Positions 53,524-62,079 of a DNA stretch of 64,000 nucleotides are shown piece by piece. The notes below the pieces were generated by a model. That model had not been told where the DNA came from. It was given only the letters and a program-made list of their open reading frames with translations, and made no database searches. Source of the DNA: an uncultured Lachnospiraceae bacterium (GTDB lineage: Bacteria; Bacillota; Clostridia; Lachnospirales; Lachnospiraceae); assembly GCA_947625135.1 (NCBI GenBank), contig CANQNE010000001.1, positions 1 to 64,000 on the forward strand. Direction: 5' to 3'. The stretch's first letter is position 1. Each line of letters opens with the position of its first letter. The translations under genes and the position numbers were made by a program.

Positions 53524-54735
53524 TTATTGGTCGGAGGCTTCCAGCTCTGAAAAGCGGGCTGCCATGGTGGGGTTGTTTTTGGTCAGCCGCTTGATGGTCA
53601 GATCCTCCGCTTTTCTGTTTGCAAGGCGCAGATTATTCTCAGAGGAAAGAAGCGCCTCCTTTGTTTTTTGCAGATGATCGATGGTCTTATCGATCTCATC
53701 GATGGCCTTTTGAAATCTTTCGCTGGCGATCCGGTAATTTCTGGAAAATTTTTCTTTGAACTCATTCATATCCGCCTCAAAATTGGAGATATCGATATTC
53801 TGGCTTCGGATCGTTGCCAGCTCCTGCCGGTAGGACAGAGAATTTATTGCGGCATTCCGAAGGAGCGTGATCATGGGGATGAAAAACTGGGGGCGGATCA
53901 CATACATCTTCGGATAGCGGTGGGACATATCTACAATACCGGTGTTGTACAGTTCGCTGTTTGACTCCAGAAGAGACACCAGCACAGCGTATTCACAGTT
54001 TTTTTCCCGTCTGTCCTTGTCAAGCTCCTTTAAAAAGTCCTCATTTTTTTTCTTGGTGGCAGTCTCATCCTGCTCGTTTTTCATCTCAAACATAATGGAA
54101 ATAAATTCCGTACCGCTTTCGTCGCTTTCCCGATAAATATAATCGCCCTTGCTGCCGGTTCTGGCATCGTTGTCTTTTTCAAAATAGGCGTTTCGGAATC
54201 CGGTGGCCCGAAGCCGGTTAAACTCGGTTTCACAGTGCTGCTCCAGACTTTCACCGATCATTTTGGTGGACTGTCTGGCTTTGAAATCCTTATAATATGC
54301 GATCTCCCGGTCTTTTTCCCGGAGCTGCTCGGCATGCTTGTCTCTGAGGGACTGCTCCTCCAGCTTTCGCTCTGTCTGAACCAGACGAATGGAGTTGTTC
54401 AGCGCTGTGATCTGCTCATTTTTCTCAGAAAGCTCTTTGTCTTTGGCGGCGACAGCTTCGCTGACCGCCAGTTTCTGTGCGTTTTCTGCGGCGTCGATTC
54501 TGCGCTGCAGTTCCGAAATGGTCTGATCCTTTTGGGCAAGCCTGTCTTTTAAAGTGTTTTCGGTTTCTGCTTTTGCGAGCTGCACGGCAGTTTTTTTATC
54601 GGCTTCAAACTGCTGCTCCCTGTCTTTCAGCTCTTTTCCAAATTCTTTGTCTCGCACCTGCCTGACAATGGCGGCATAGCCGGATTCATCTATCTGAAAC
54701 ACTTCTCCGCATTTGGGACATTTGATATTGGGCAT
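53524..54735 (-). CDS. DUF2130 domain protein with zinc ribbon and coiled coil
   Basis: A 403-residue cytoplasmic protein. It starts [13 protein letters not shown] with a C-x2-C zinc knuckle, has a long charged coiled coil (about 40-170), and a folded C-terminal half that includes [10 protein letters not shown] ... [11 protein letters not shown]. The GD ... E-x-K arrangement resembles the PD-(D/E)xK nuclease core. The family is widespread and uncharacterised. The ATG at 54735 has AGGAAA upstream on the minus strand. Confidence 0.82.
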   Translation of the reverse strand: MPNIKCPKCGEVFQIDESGYAAIVRQVRDKEFGKELKDREQQFEADKKTAVQLAKAETENTLKDRLAQKDQTISELQRRIDAAENAQKLAVSEAVAAKDKELSEKNEQITALNNSIRLVQTERKLEEQSLRDKHAEQLREKDREIAYYKDFKARQSTKMIGESLEQHCETEFNRLRATGFRNAYFEKDNDARTGSKGDYIYRESDESGTEFISIMFEMKNEQDETATKKKNEDFLKELDKDRREKNCEYAVLVSLLESNSELYNTGIVDMSHRYPKMYVIRPQFFIPMITLLRNAAINSLSYRQELATIRSQNIDISNFEADMNEFKEKFSRNYRIASERFQKAIDEIDKTIDHLQKTKEALLSSENNLRLANRKAEDLTIKRLTKNNPTMAARFSELEASDQ

Positions 54736-54933
54736 AATGAATTTCCTTTCTTTTCTGTTCTGCAGAAAGCCGCGGAAAATATCTGCGAAAGCGGACAAAT
54801 AAAGGGGCTTCTGCAGGGCTTGTGACGCATGGACTTTTGTATATAAAACAGTATACTATGGAGCGCCCTGCTTTCGCAAGAAAAACATCCGGCCAAAGGC
54901 CTCTTTGGGGGATATTTTGCAAAAAAGGGATGG

Positions 54934-54962
54934 TTTACAACGGCAGAAAGCAAGTATATAAT
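54934..54962 (+). promoter_or_regulatory. Promoter of the DUF5662-like gene
   Basis: TTTACA, 17 bases, TATAAT, 22 bases before the TTG start. The rest of the 54736-54984 gap holds no gene that I can see. Confidence 0.82.
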
Positions 54963-54984
54963 AACTGTAAAGGGGAGAGGCGCA

Positions 54985-55524
54985 TTGCATATCTGGAAGC
55001 ATTTTTGCACGATTACAAAGCACAGGCATCTGGTAATGAAAAATTGTTTTCGGGCGGGTATTTTCTGGCAGGGGCTGCTGCACGACCTGTCAAAATATGC
55101 CCCTGCGGAATTCATGACCGGGGCCAGATATTATCAGGGCTACAGAAGCCCAAACGCCAGAGAACGGGAGTTGTACGGTTATTCCGAAGCGTGGCTGCAT
55201 CACAAAGGAAGGAACAAACATCACTTTGAGTATTGGACGGATTATGACAAAAAATCCGGACAGATGAAGCCTGTCAGGATGCCTCTCCGTTATGTGAAGG
55301 AGATGTTCTGTGACCGGGTTGCAGCCAGCAAGATTTACAAGGGAAAAGAATATACCGACAGCACCTCGCTGGAGTATTTCCGAAAATCCCGGGAGGATAA
55401 ACTGATGCACCCGGAGACGGCGGCGCTTCTGGAGCAGCTGCTTCAGCTGCTGGCAAAAGAAGGCGAAGACAGAACCTTCGCCTATATACGGAAGCTGAAA
55501 GATGAAAAACGGAATACGGTGTAA
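54985..55524 (+). CDS. DUF5662-like HD-type protein
   Basis: A 179-residue protein with H-x-H near residue 13 and HDLSKYAPAEF near 33, an HD-type metal-binding pattern, and later HHKGRNKHHFEYW near 72 with further histidines. It matches the layout of the DUF5662 family, a set of HD-like proteins seen in Firmicutes and phages. The substrate is unknown. The start is TTG with GGGGAGAGG just upstream and a consensus promoter before that. Confidence 0.78.
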   Translation: MHIWKHFCTITKHRHLVMKNCFRAGIFWQGLLHDLSKYAPAEFMTGARYYQGYRSPNARERELYGYSEAWLHHKGRNKHHFEYWTDYDKKSGQMKPVRMPLRYVKEMFCDRVAASKIYKGKEYTDSTSLEYFRKSREDKLMHPETAALLEQLLQLLAKEGEDRTFAYIRKLKDEKRNTV

Positions 55525-55581
55525 CGGGGAACGATTGATTATTCTCTCATTTAAAAAAACCTGTTTACGGTCAAAAAAAGG

Positions 55582-55612
55582 TTGACAAATTTTATCGGGG
55601 GGGGGGTAAACT
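55582..55612 (+). promoter_or_regulatory. Candidate phase-variable promoter of the LRR-dockerin gene
   Basis: TTGACA at 55582 and TAAACT at 55607 are separated by 19 bases, of which ten are a G homopolymer. Loss of two G would give the optimal 17-base spacing. The promoter is 80 bases upstream of the ATG. Confidence 0.6.
55597..55606 (+). repeat. Ten-G homopolymer
   Basis: A run of ten G within an otherwise AT-rich intergenic region; no other run of this length was noticed in the window. Such runs are prone to slippage in replication. Confidence 0.95.
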
Positions 55613-55694
55613 GTTGATATACAAGCCTTGGAAAGATTTCTGTGCAGCGCGCAGAGCAGGATCTGTTTGGCAGAAAATGGGAGGATACGGTTAT

Positions 55695-57620
55695 ATGAAA
55701 AAAATGATCAGAAAAGCGGCGGCGCTTTTTACAGCGGTCTGCATGGCGCTGGTAATGGCAAACGTGGCATCTGCGCCAATCCCTGCCGCAGCGGCGTCGG
55801 AGGGAGAGTTTGAGTATGTGATTGGAAATAATATTGCACATGTTTTGAGATATACCGGTGACGGCAGTGCGGTAACGATTCCTGATCGGTTGGGCGGGTA
55901 TACGGTTGGCGTTATTGGGAGCGAGGCTTTTTCCGATTGTACCAGTTTAACGTCGGTTGTGATCCCGGACAGCGTAACCAATATTAACGGGAGTGCTTTT
56001 TGTAATTGTATCAACTTGAAGTCGGTTGTGATCCCGGACGGGACAAAAGAGCTTAGTGTGAACGCTTTTGCCGGCTGCAGCAGCCTGACGTCGATCGTAC
56101 TTCCGGACAGCCTGACAACAATCGGTTATGGAGTTTTTGAGGGAACAGGCTACTATAATGATCCCAAAAACTGGGAAAACGGAGTGTTGTATATTGGAAA
56201 TTGCCTGATAGCGGCAGACAATGAGAAATTGCCAGCGAAGTATTCTGTTCGTCCCGGTACAAAGATAATCGGCAGTTTTGCCTTTTCTGGGTGTACCAGC
56301 TTGACGACATTAACACTCCCGGACAGTTTAAGCGTGATCGGAGACAATGCTTTCTTTGGCTGCAGCAGTCTGACGTCGATCGTACTCTCGGACAGCTTAA
56401 GCACGATCGGAGGAGGTGCTTTCTCGGGCTGCAGCAACTTGACATCGATCACGATCCCGGACAGCGTAACCAATATTAAGGGGAATGCTTTTCGTGATTG
56501 CATCAACCTGAAGTCGGTTGTGATCCCGGACGGGGCAAAAGAGCTTGGAAACAATGCTTTCTTTGGCTGCAGCAGTCTGACGTCGATCGTACTCCCGGAC
56601 AGCCTGACAACAATCTCTTATAAAGTTTTTGAAGGAACAGGCTACTATAATGATCCCGAAAACTGGGAAAATGGGGTGTTGTATATCGGAAATTGCCTGA
56701 TAGCGGCAGACAATGAGAAATTGCCAGCGAAGTATTCTGTTCGTCCCGGTACAAAGATAGTCAGCAGTTATGCCTTTTCTAAGTGTACCAGCCTGACGAC
56801 ATTAACACTTCCGGACAGCTTAAGCGTGATCGGAGCCATTGCTTTCTCGAACTGCAGCAACCTGACGTCGATCACGATCCCGATCCCGAACAGCTTAAGT
56901 GCGCTCGGAGACGGAGCTTTCTCGAACTGCAGCAACTTGACATCGATCACGATCCCGGACAGCGTGACCAAAATGGGTCTAAGAGTTTTTTCAGGTTGTG
57001 ATTCGCTTACCATGTATGGTTATGCGGGAAGCTATGCGGAAACCTATGCAAAGGAGAATGGTATATTGTTTACTGTCCTGCCGCAGCAGGAGGATGGCGG
57101 TGTTGTGGTGCAGGGTATCTTTCCGAAGGACGCAGTGTTGGATGTTGGCTGTCTGGAAAACACGGAGAATACTGTGATCTATGAGATCAGCCTGATCCAA
57201 AATGGGCAGGAAGTTCAACCTGAGGGGAGTATGACGGTAAAGATCCCGCTGCCTGAGAACATGGCCGGAAAACAGATCGCTGTCTATCGCATGGAACTGG
57301 ATGGCAGCCGAACAGATATGCACGCGCAGGTGAAGGATGGTTACGCAGTGTTTGCCACCGATCATTTCAGCCGATACGTGCTGGAAACCGACGGCAGTTC
57401 TTTGATTATTTACGGCGATGTCAACGGCAGCGATTCCATAACGGCGGAAGATTCCCTGATGGTCCTGCAGAACGTGGTAGATCTGATCAAATTGGATGAA
57501 CGCCAGACAGCGGCGGCAGACGTGAACGGACAAGATGGCGTGACGGCGGAGGACGCGCTTCTGATTCTGCAGAAAGCAGTAAATCTGATCAACAGATTCC
57601 CTGTTGAAGCTCAGGTTTAA
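55695..57620 (+). CDS. Secreted BspA-type leucine-rich-repeat protein with dockerin
   Basis: A 641-residue exported protein. The start at 55695 has GGGAGG ten bases upstream; signal peptide residues 1-33 end PAAAAS. Residues about 45-460 are BspA/LRR_5 repeats of 23 residues (IPDSVTNINGSAFCNCINLKSVV pattern). A 164-residue block is duplicated almost exactly (55943-56926). Next is a beta-rich domain (about 480-570) and a dockerin with GDVNGSDSITAEDSLMVLQ and DVNGQDGVTAEDALLILQ, ending NRFPVEAQV. BspA-like repeats bind host or bacterial surface ligands. Expression is probably switched by the poly-G promoter. Confidence 0.92.
   Translation: MKKMIRKAAALFTAVCMALVMANVASAPIPAAAASEGEFEYVIGNNIAHVLRYTGDGSAVTIPDRLGGYTVGVIGSEAFSDCTSLTSVVIPDSVTNINGSAFCNCINLKSVVIPDGTKELSVNAFAGCSSLTSIVLPDSLTTIGYGVFEGTGYYNDPKNWENGVLYIGNCLIAADNEKLPAKYSVRPGTKIIGSFAFSGCTSLTTLTLPDSLSVIGDNAFFGCSSLTSIVLSDSLSTIGGGAFSGCSNLTSITIPDSVTNIKGNAFRDCINLKSVVIPDGAKELGNNAFFGCSSLTSIVLPDSLTTISYKVFEGTGYYNDPENWENGVLYIGNCLIAADNEKLPAKYSVRPGTKIVSSYAFSKCTSLTTLTLPDSLSVIGAIAFSNCSNLTSITIPIPNSLSALGDGAFSNCSNLTSITIPDSVTKMGLRVFSGCDSLTMYGYAGSYAETYAKENGILFTVLPQQEDGGVVVQGIFPKDAVLDVGCLENTENTVIYEISLIQNGQEVQPEGSMTVKIPLPENMAGKQIAVYRMELDGSRTDMHAQVKDGYAVFATDHFSRYVLETDGSSLIIYGDVNGSDSITAEDSLMVLQNVVDLIKLDERQTAAADVNGQDGVTAEDALLILQKAVNLINRFPVEAQV
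55943..56926 (+). repeat. Tandem 492-bp duplication in the LRR gene
   Basis: Two blocks with a constant offset of 492 bp (164 codons) are nearly identical, for example the segment coding GTGYYNDP and the following NWENGVLYIGNCLIAADNEK. Confidence 0.88.
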
Positions 57621-57701
57621 TCAGTGGATTTTCGTATCAGACTGAGTGTTAAGATAAGGTTGTTTAGATAAGATTGTTTAATAGAAAGAGGTTATAAATA
57701 A

Positions 57702-57754
57702 AACAGCCGCGGGCTGCGCAGAAACAGGAAACTGTCTGGCAGTCTGCGGCTGTT
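57702..57754 (+). terminator. Terminator after the LRR gene
   Basis: AACAGCCGC pairs with GCGGCTGTT around a 35-base loop that contains a second helix. The T-run is short. The 57621-57701 part holds a short direct repeat (agataaggttgttta, agataagattgttta). Confidence 0.6.
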
Positions 57755-57803
57755 GCTGATTTCGAAACGAAAATGGTCATTACTTGTCAGAAAGCCGAAT
57801 TAT

Positions 57804-57832
57804 TTGACAAAAAAATACAGAAAAAATATAAT
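57804..57832 (+). promoter_or_regulatory. Consensus promoter before the damaged kinase gene
   Basis: TTGACA, 17 bases, TATAAT: a perfect match. Confidence 0.88.
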
Positions 57833-57915
57833 AAAATAAAACAATGGTATTGTCTGACTCGCTTTTTGCCCTGCGGGTTCTGTAAGCGCTGGTAACAAAA
57901 CAGAGGAATTGGTTC

Positions 57916-58437
57916 ATGAAAGAAACAAAGCATATTTTTATCATCAATCCGGTCTCAGGAAAAGGAACGGGAAACGCTGCCGCAAAAAGAATAGAGGAGA
58001 TCTGTAAAAAGACAGGCCGGGAATACGCCCTGCGCTTCACGGAACCGGGCCCTCAGACTGGAAAGCTGGACGCGGGCCGCGTAAACGGCAGATACTTTCT
58101 GAATACGGTGTGCTTCGGTATTGACGGGCAGGTGGCGAATAATATTGACCGGATGCGAAGCAGATGGATACCGGCGTCGCAAAGATACACAGCAAGTATT
58201 GTCTATACCTTCGTGACCTACCGGGAAAAGCCGCTGGAATTTGTTTTCAGCGGTCAGGCACATGAAATGAAAAGTTCGGTGCTGACCGTATGCAACGGGA
58301 GGTTTTACGGAGGAGGTTATAAGATCGCTCCAGACGCGAAGCTGAGCGACGGTCTGATGGAGATGGTTTATACGGATTACATCCCAAGGGCCCGCCTGAT
58401 CCCCCTGCTTTTCAAGCTGAAAAAGGGAAAGCCGTAA
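57916..58437 (+). pseudogene. Diacylglycerol/lipid kinase with in-frame internal deletion and truncated end
   Basis: The protein begins IFIINPVSGKGTGNAAAKRIEE, the normal start of the DAGK catalytic fold (YegS/DgkB type). After 44 residues, at RFTEPG, it jumps to a region corresponding to the middle of the family (GRYFLNTVCFGIDGQVANNID). The segment with the nucleotide-binding GGDGT motif and the PLGTGNDF motif, about 70 residues, is missing without loss of frame. The C-terminus also stops early, after FKLKKGKP, so only 173 of about 300 residues remain. Catalysis is therefore unlikely. The perfect promoter upstream suggests it may still be transcribed. Confidence 0.8.
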
Positions 58438-58444
58438 ATTTCAT

Positions 58445-59215
58445 TTATGATCCGGTGTTTTCCGACATGAGTTCCGGAATCTCATAGAGATAGGCATTGC
58501 CGGATTTTCCCTGTCGGACGATGAGATTCAGCCGGCGCAGAACAAGGAGGGCGTTTTCCGCCGTTTTGTGGGAAATGCCGGCGGCCTTCTCAAAATCCTT
58601 TAACGTAAAGGGCTCCTGCAGGGGCCATGGGATCAGCTGCATATAGTCCCGGGGACAGTCCAGACGAACCTCCCCGGCAATGGATAAGGGAATCCTGTCG
58701 TAACGATGGGAGCCCTTTTTTTTGTCTCTGCTCCAGCCGTCCAGAAGCCGGTATTCCTCCATATCCAGCATGACAACGAAGATCCGGAGATTGGGATGGT
58801 TCAGATAGGGCAGAAGGTAGATGAGCTGTCGGAAAATTTCCAACGGGCTTCCCGTTTTGGGGGATTTGCGTTTTCCGGTGGTTTCGCCGGTTTCGGGATC
58901 GATCCAGCAAAGCCATTTGCAGCGGGGAATGGGATGGACGATGGTCACCGGCATCAGGGGAAGGAATTTGTCCAGCTTTTTTTTCAGAGGGTGGAATCCC
59001 CCGGTCTGGATTTCAATGATCTCCCTGCCGGTACAGATATCAGCAATGCTTCCCGCAACGGGAATCTCATGAAGGGAAGGGTCCGGCGCGCAGGTGTATT
59101 TCAGAATGGCGTGAGTGGTCTTTTCCCCCAGCGTTCCGATGCCATCCCGGAACTGCCCGTGATTCAAAATCAATTCTCTGGCCCGCTGAAAGGATGCTTC
59201 TGTAAAAGATTCCAT
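58445..59215 (-). CDS. Protein of unknown function, possible PD-(D/E)xK-like fold plus winged helix
   Basis: A 256-residue cytoplasmic protein. Residues 55-75 read GSIADICTGREIIEIQTGGF: an Asp, then hydrophobic strand with E-I-Q, the arrangement of divergent PD-(D/E)xK nucleases (D...ExQ). Next come LKKKLDKFLPLMPVTIVHPIPRCKWL and a KRKSPKTGSPLEIFRQLIYLL segment. The last 60 residues (FTLKDFEKAAGISHKTAENALLVLRRLNLI) look like a winged helix. I do not recognise a named family. GGAGG precedes the minus-strand ATG. It lies convergent to the damaged kinase gene. Confidence 0.7.
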   Translation of the reverse strand: MESFTEASFQRARELILNHGQFRDGIGTLGEKTTHAILKYTCAPDPSLHEIPVAGSIADICTGREIIEIQTGGFHPLKKKLDKFLPLMPVTIVHPIPRCKWLCWIDPETGETTGKRKSPKTGSPLEIFRQLIYLLPYLNHPNLRIFVVMLDMEEYRLLDGWSRDKKKGSHRYDRIPLSIAGEVRLDCPRDYMQLIPWPLQEPFTLKDFEKAAGISHKTAENALLVLRRLNLIVRQGKSGNAYLYEIPELMSENTGS

Positions 59216-59372
59216 GATTTCCTCCGTGTCTCAAACTGATTTTCAGTATACGGTATTCTGAACAAATTGGCAAATAAAAAATCCGGTTTTGCATTTTGGA
59301 GAGAATCGATTGATGCTTTTCCGAAAAAGAAAAATGTGATAAGATAAAAAAGTGAGGAAAGGAACGCGAAGC

Positions 59373-59420
59373 GATCGAAAAGAAAACCGATCGAGAAGAA
59401 AACCGATCAAGAAGAAAACC
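59373..59420 (+). repeat. Three 16-bp tandem repeats upstream of mutY
   Basis: gatcgaaaagaaaacc, gatcgagaagaaaacc and gatcaagaagaaaacc in tandem, 24 bases before the mutY start. 16 bp is not a multiple of three and the block is not coding. Confidence 0.9.
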
Positions 59421-59443
59421 GCAGCAGATAAGACGGGGGTACG

Positions 59444-60514
59444 ATGAAAAACGAAAGAACGACGGAATGGCATATAACGGAGCCGCTGCTCACATGGTAC
59501 GAAAAAGTAAAGAGGCCCCTCCCCTGGCGGCAGGCGCCTGAGGCCTATCACGTGTGGGTGTCGGAGATCATGCTGCAGCAGACAAGGGTGGAGGCAGTAA
59601 AGCCTTATTATGCCCGATTTCTGCAGCAGCTTCCGGATATCGCCGCGCTGGCCCAAGCGAAAGAAGAGCAGCTGCTGAAGCTGTGGGAGGGCCTTGGCTA
59701 TTATAACCGGGTGCGGAACATGCAGAAGGCGGCAAGGATCGTCGTGGAACGATACGGGGGACAGCTTCCAAAAGATTATGAGGCGGTCCGGGGCCTGCCC
59801 GGCATCGGCAGCTATACCGCAGGCGCGATATGTTCCATTGCGTTTGGCATACCGGTGCCTGCAGTGGACGGAAATGTGCTGCGGGTCATATCCAGAGTGC
59901 TGGCAAAGGATTGGGATATCGCGAAGGCAGGGACCAAAAAGCAGATAGAGGCGCTGCTGTCCCGGATAATCCCAAAGGATGCGCCGGGACAGTTCAATCA
60001 GGCGCTGATGGAGTTGGGCGCAACGGTCTGTGTGCCAAACGGCATGGCAAAGTGCAGGGAATGTCCGCTGGCCCGTTTGTGTCTGGCAAACAGACAGGAC
60101 CGGGTGATGGATCTGCCGGTTAAGTCAGAAAAAAAGCCGAGACGGGTGCAGGAGATGACGGTGCTGATCCTGAAATGGCAGGATAAGACAGCGCTCGGAC
60201 GCCGCCCGGATCAGGGACTGCTGGCGGGAATGTATGAACTGCCTAATCTGCCGGGGTATCTGGAGGAGAAACAGGTGCTTTCCTATCTGCGGGAGCAAAA
60301 CGTCAAAGCGCTCCGAATCCGGCCCCTGCCTGCGGCCAAACACATTTTTACCCATGTTGAGTGGCGGATGAAAGGGTATCTGATTCTGCTTGACGAGACA
60401 GAGGCATGTCCCGGAGAATGGATTTTTGCAGACCGGGAGCAGATACGGGACATTTATGCGCTTCCCGCTGCATTCAGCCCATATTTGCCGGAGATTTTTG
60501 GTGACGGCAGTTGA
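59444..60514 (+). CDS. mutY: A/G-specific adenine glycosylase MutY
   Basis: MutY removes adenine paired with 8-oxoguanine. The 356-residue protein has the LPWRQAPEAYHVWVSEIMLQQTRV opening (in parts), the helix-hairpin-helix motif GLPGIGSYTAGAI near 117 with catalytic Asp in PAVDGNVLRV near 140, and the iron-sulfur cluster ligands C-x7-C-x2-C-x5-C in VCVPNGMAKCRECPLARLC near 195. The C-terminal NUDIX-like domain that reads 8-oxoguanine (KHIFTHVEWRMKGY) is present. All functional parts are intact. Confidence 0.95.
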   Translation: MKNERTTEWHITEPLLTWYEKVKRPLPWRQAPEAYHVWVSEIMLQQTRVEAVKPYYARFLQQLPDIAALAQAKEEQLLKLWEGLGYYNRVRNMQKAARIVVERYGGQLPKDYEAVRGLPGIGSYTAGAICSIAFGIPVPAVDGNVLRVISRVLAKDWDIAKAGTKKQIEALLSRIIPKDAPGQFNQALMELGATVCVPNGMAKCRECPLARLCLANRQDRVMDLPVKSEKKPRRVQEMTVLILKWQDKTALGRRPDQGLLAGMYELPNLPGYLEEKQVLSYLREQNVKALRIRPLPAAKHIFTHVEWRMKGYLILLDETEACPGEWIFADREQIRDIYALPAAFSPYLPEIFGDGS

Positions 60515-60620
60515 CAGATGAGAAAACCGGTATTAAACTAAAATGGGTTGTTTTGAAATTGAAAACAACTGGGAAAAGAATTGTTTCAGGATGTTTTTTA
60601 TTATTGGGGAGGAGAAAAGA

Positions 60621-62027
60621 TTGAAAAGAAAATTAGCCGGATCTATGGCGCTGATGATGCTGATTTCCGCCCTGTTCGCAGGGAACGTTTTTGCTCAGGA
60701 GACGCCGGCCCGGGAAACCTGCAGGACGATGACGGAAAAATGGTTCGGCTCCGTACAGAGTCAGGGGGCGCTGGATCCGGACACGATACAGAAGTGGGCG
60801 CCGGTTCTGGATGCCTATGCCGAGAAACGGGAAGAAGGATTTCACTCTGAAAGTGTGGCTGAGCGAACATATTACTGTGGTGCGGAAGGATTTGCGCCTT
60901 TGGACACGGACAGCGTCTCAGAACAGGAGCAGAGGCGCCGTTCCTGTATAGAAGCCATGGAAGAGCGGATGCACATTCTGGTGACGGATGCAGACGTCAC
61001 GGTAGCGTTAAAGGGTGTTTCAGAGAAAGACGGACAGGTGATACTGGATCTGTATGAGTGGATATTTTTTGATTATGTGGATCTGGACGGGAACGCCGGT
61101 ATGCAGGATGTGTCAGGCTATGGACTGGATCACAGGCTTATCCTGCAGAAGACTGCCAGTGGTTATCAGGTGGTCAGCGATATTTATGAGGATGATCTGA
61201 CGGAGATGAACACCGGCGTTTCTCAGGAGGAGACAGCGGAGATTCCCCTTTTTGAGCAGCCGAAGCAGGCCGGCAGCCAAAGCAGGACTGCCAATTATGA
61301 CCGGAACAAGGCGGCGGCCTATGCGGACCGGTATGTGAAGAAGGATATCAGCCAGGGGATAGACGCGTCCAGCTATAATCCCGCTTATAAAAATTTCAAT
61401 GATATGGGCGGCGACTGTACCAATTATGTGTCCCAGTGCATCTATGCCGGCGGTATTGCCATGGACGATACATGGTTCTACAAAAACGAAGAAAACTACA
61501 GCGGGGAATGGTCCACATCCAGAAGAAATTTTACGTATATGAGCAAACTGGGGAAGGTGATCAAAAATCCCGGAAACAGCGATGTGCTGAAGGGAAATCC
61601 CGTGTATTATACAAGCGGAGACAATATTGTACATACCACGATATGTGTAGGGACAAATGCCTCCGGTGTGCCGGTGGTGGATTCCCATAATAAAGATTAT
61701 TACCATGTGAAATGGAATTACTGGGGCAGTAATACCACTTATTACACAATACAGCTGGGAACAGGCGGGGGAAACGTATCCGTGGCGCCTGTCAGACGCC
61801 CGGTCATTTCGGGACAGCTGCCGGGAGATGTGGATGATGATCAGAAGATTACCGCCATGGATGCTTTGGAAGTACTGAAAATGACAGTGAAGTATTATAT
61901 ATTGACCGATATAGATATTCGGACGGCAGATGTGGACGGGGACGGGAAAGTGACGGCAAAAGATGCCCTGCTCGTGTTGCAGCGGGTGACGAAGCAGACA
62001 TACGCTTTTCCGGTGGACCGTCAGTGA
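60621..62027 (+). CDS. Secreted amidase-domain protein with dockerin
   Basis: A 468-residue exported protein. The start is TTG at 60621 with GGGGAGG upstream and gives a clean signal peptide ending NVFAQE. Residues 30-215 form an N-terminal region with unclear fold. The Amidase_6 (NlpC/P60-like) domain, about 225-390, has catalytic Cys in GGDCTNYVSQCIYAGG near 272 and His in NIVHTTICVG near 335. The dockerin follows (DVDDDQKITAMDALEVLK and DVDGDGKVTAKDALLVLQ) with a terminal FPVDRQ. It probably cuts peptidoglycan or peptides at the cell surface. Confidence 0.88.
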   Translation: MKRKLAGSMALMMLISALFAGNVFAQETPARETCRTMTEKWFGSVQSQGALDPDTIQKWAPVLDAYAEKREEGFHSESVAERTYYCGAEGFAPLDTDSVSEQEQRRRSCIEAMEERMHILVTDADVTVALKGVSEKDGQVILDLYEWIFFDYVDLDGNAGMQDVSGYGLDHRLILQKTASGYQVVSDIYEDDLTEMNTGVSQEETAEIPLFEQPKQAGSQSRTANYDRNKAAAYADRYVKKDISQGIDASSYNPAYKNFNDMGGDCTNYVSQCIYAGGIAMDDTWFYKNEENYSGEWSTSRRNFTYMSKLGKVIKNPGNSDVLKGNPVYYTSGDNIVHTTICVGTNASGVPVVDSHNKDYYHVKWNYWGSNTTYYTIQLGTGGGNVSVAPVRRPVISGQLPGDVDDDQKITAMDALEVLKMTVKYYILTDIDIRTADVDGDGKVTAKDALLVLQRVTKQTYAFPVDRQ

Positions 62028-62079
62028 CGGCAGTAAAGCAGTTTAGGATCAACAGCTTAGATCAATAAGGAGGAAAACG

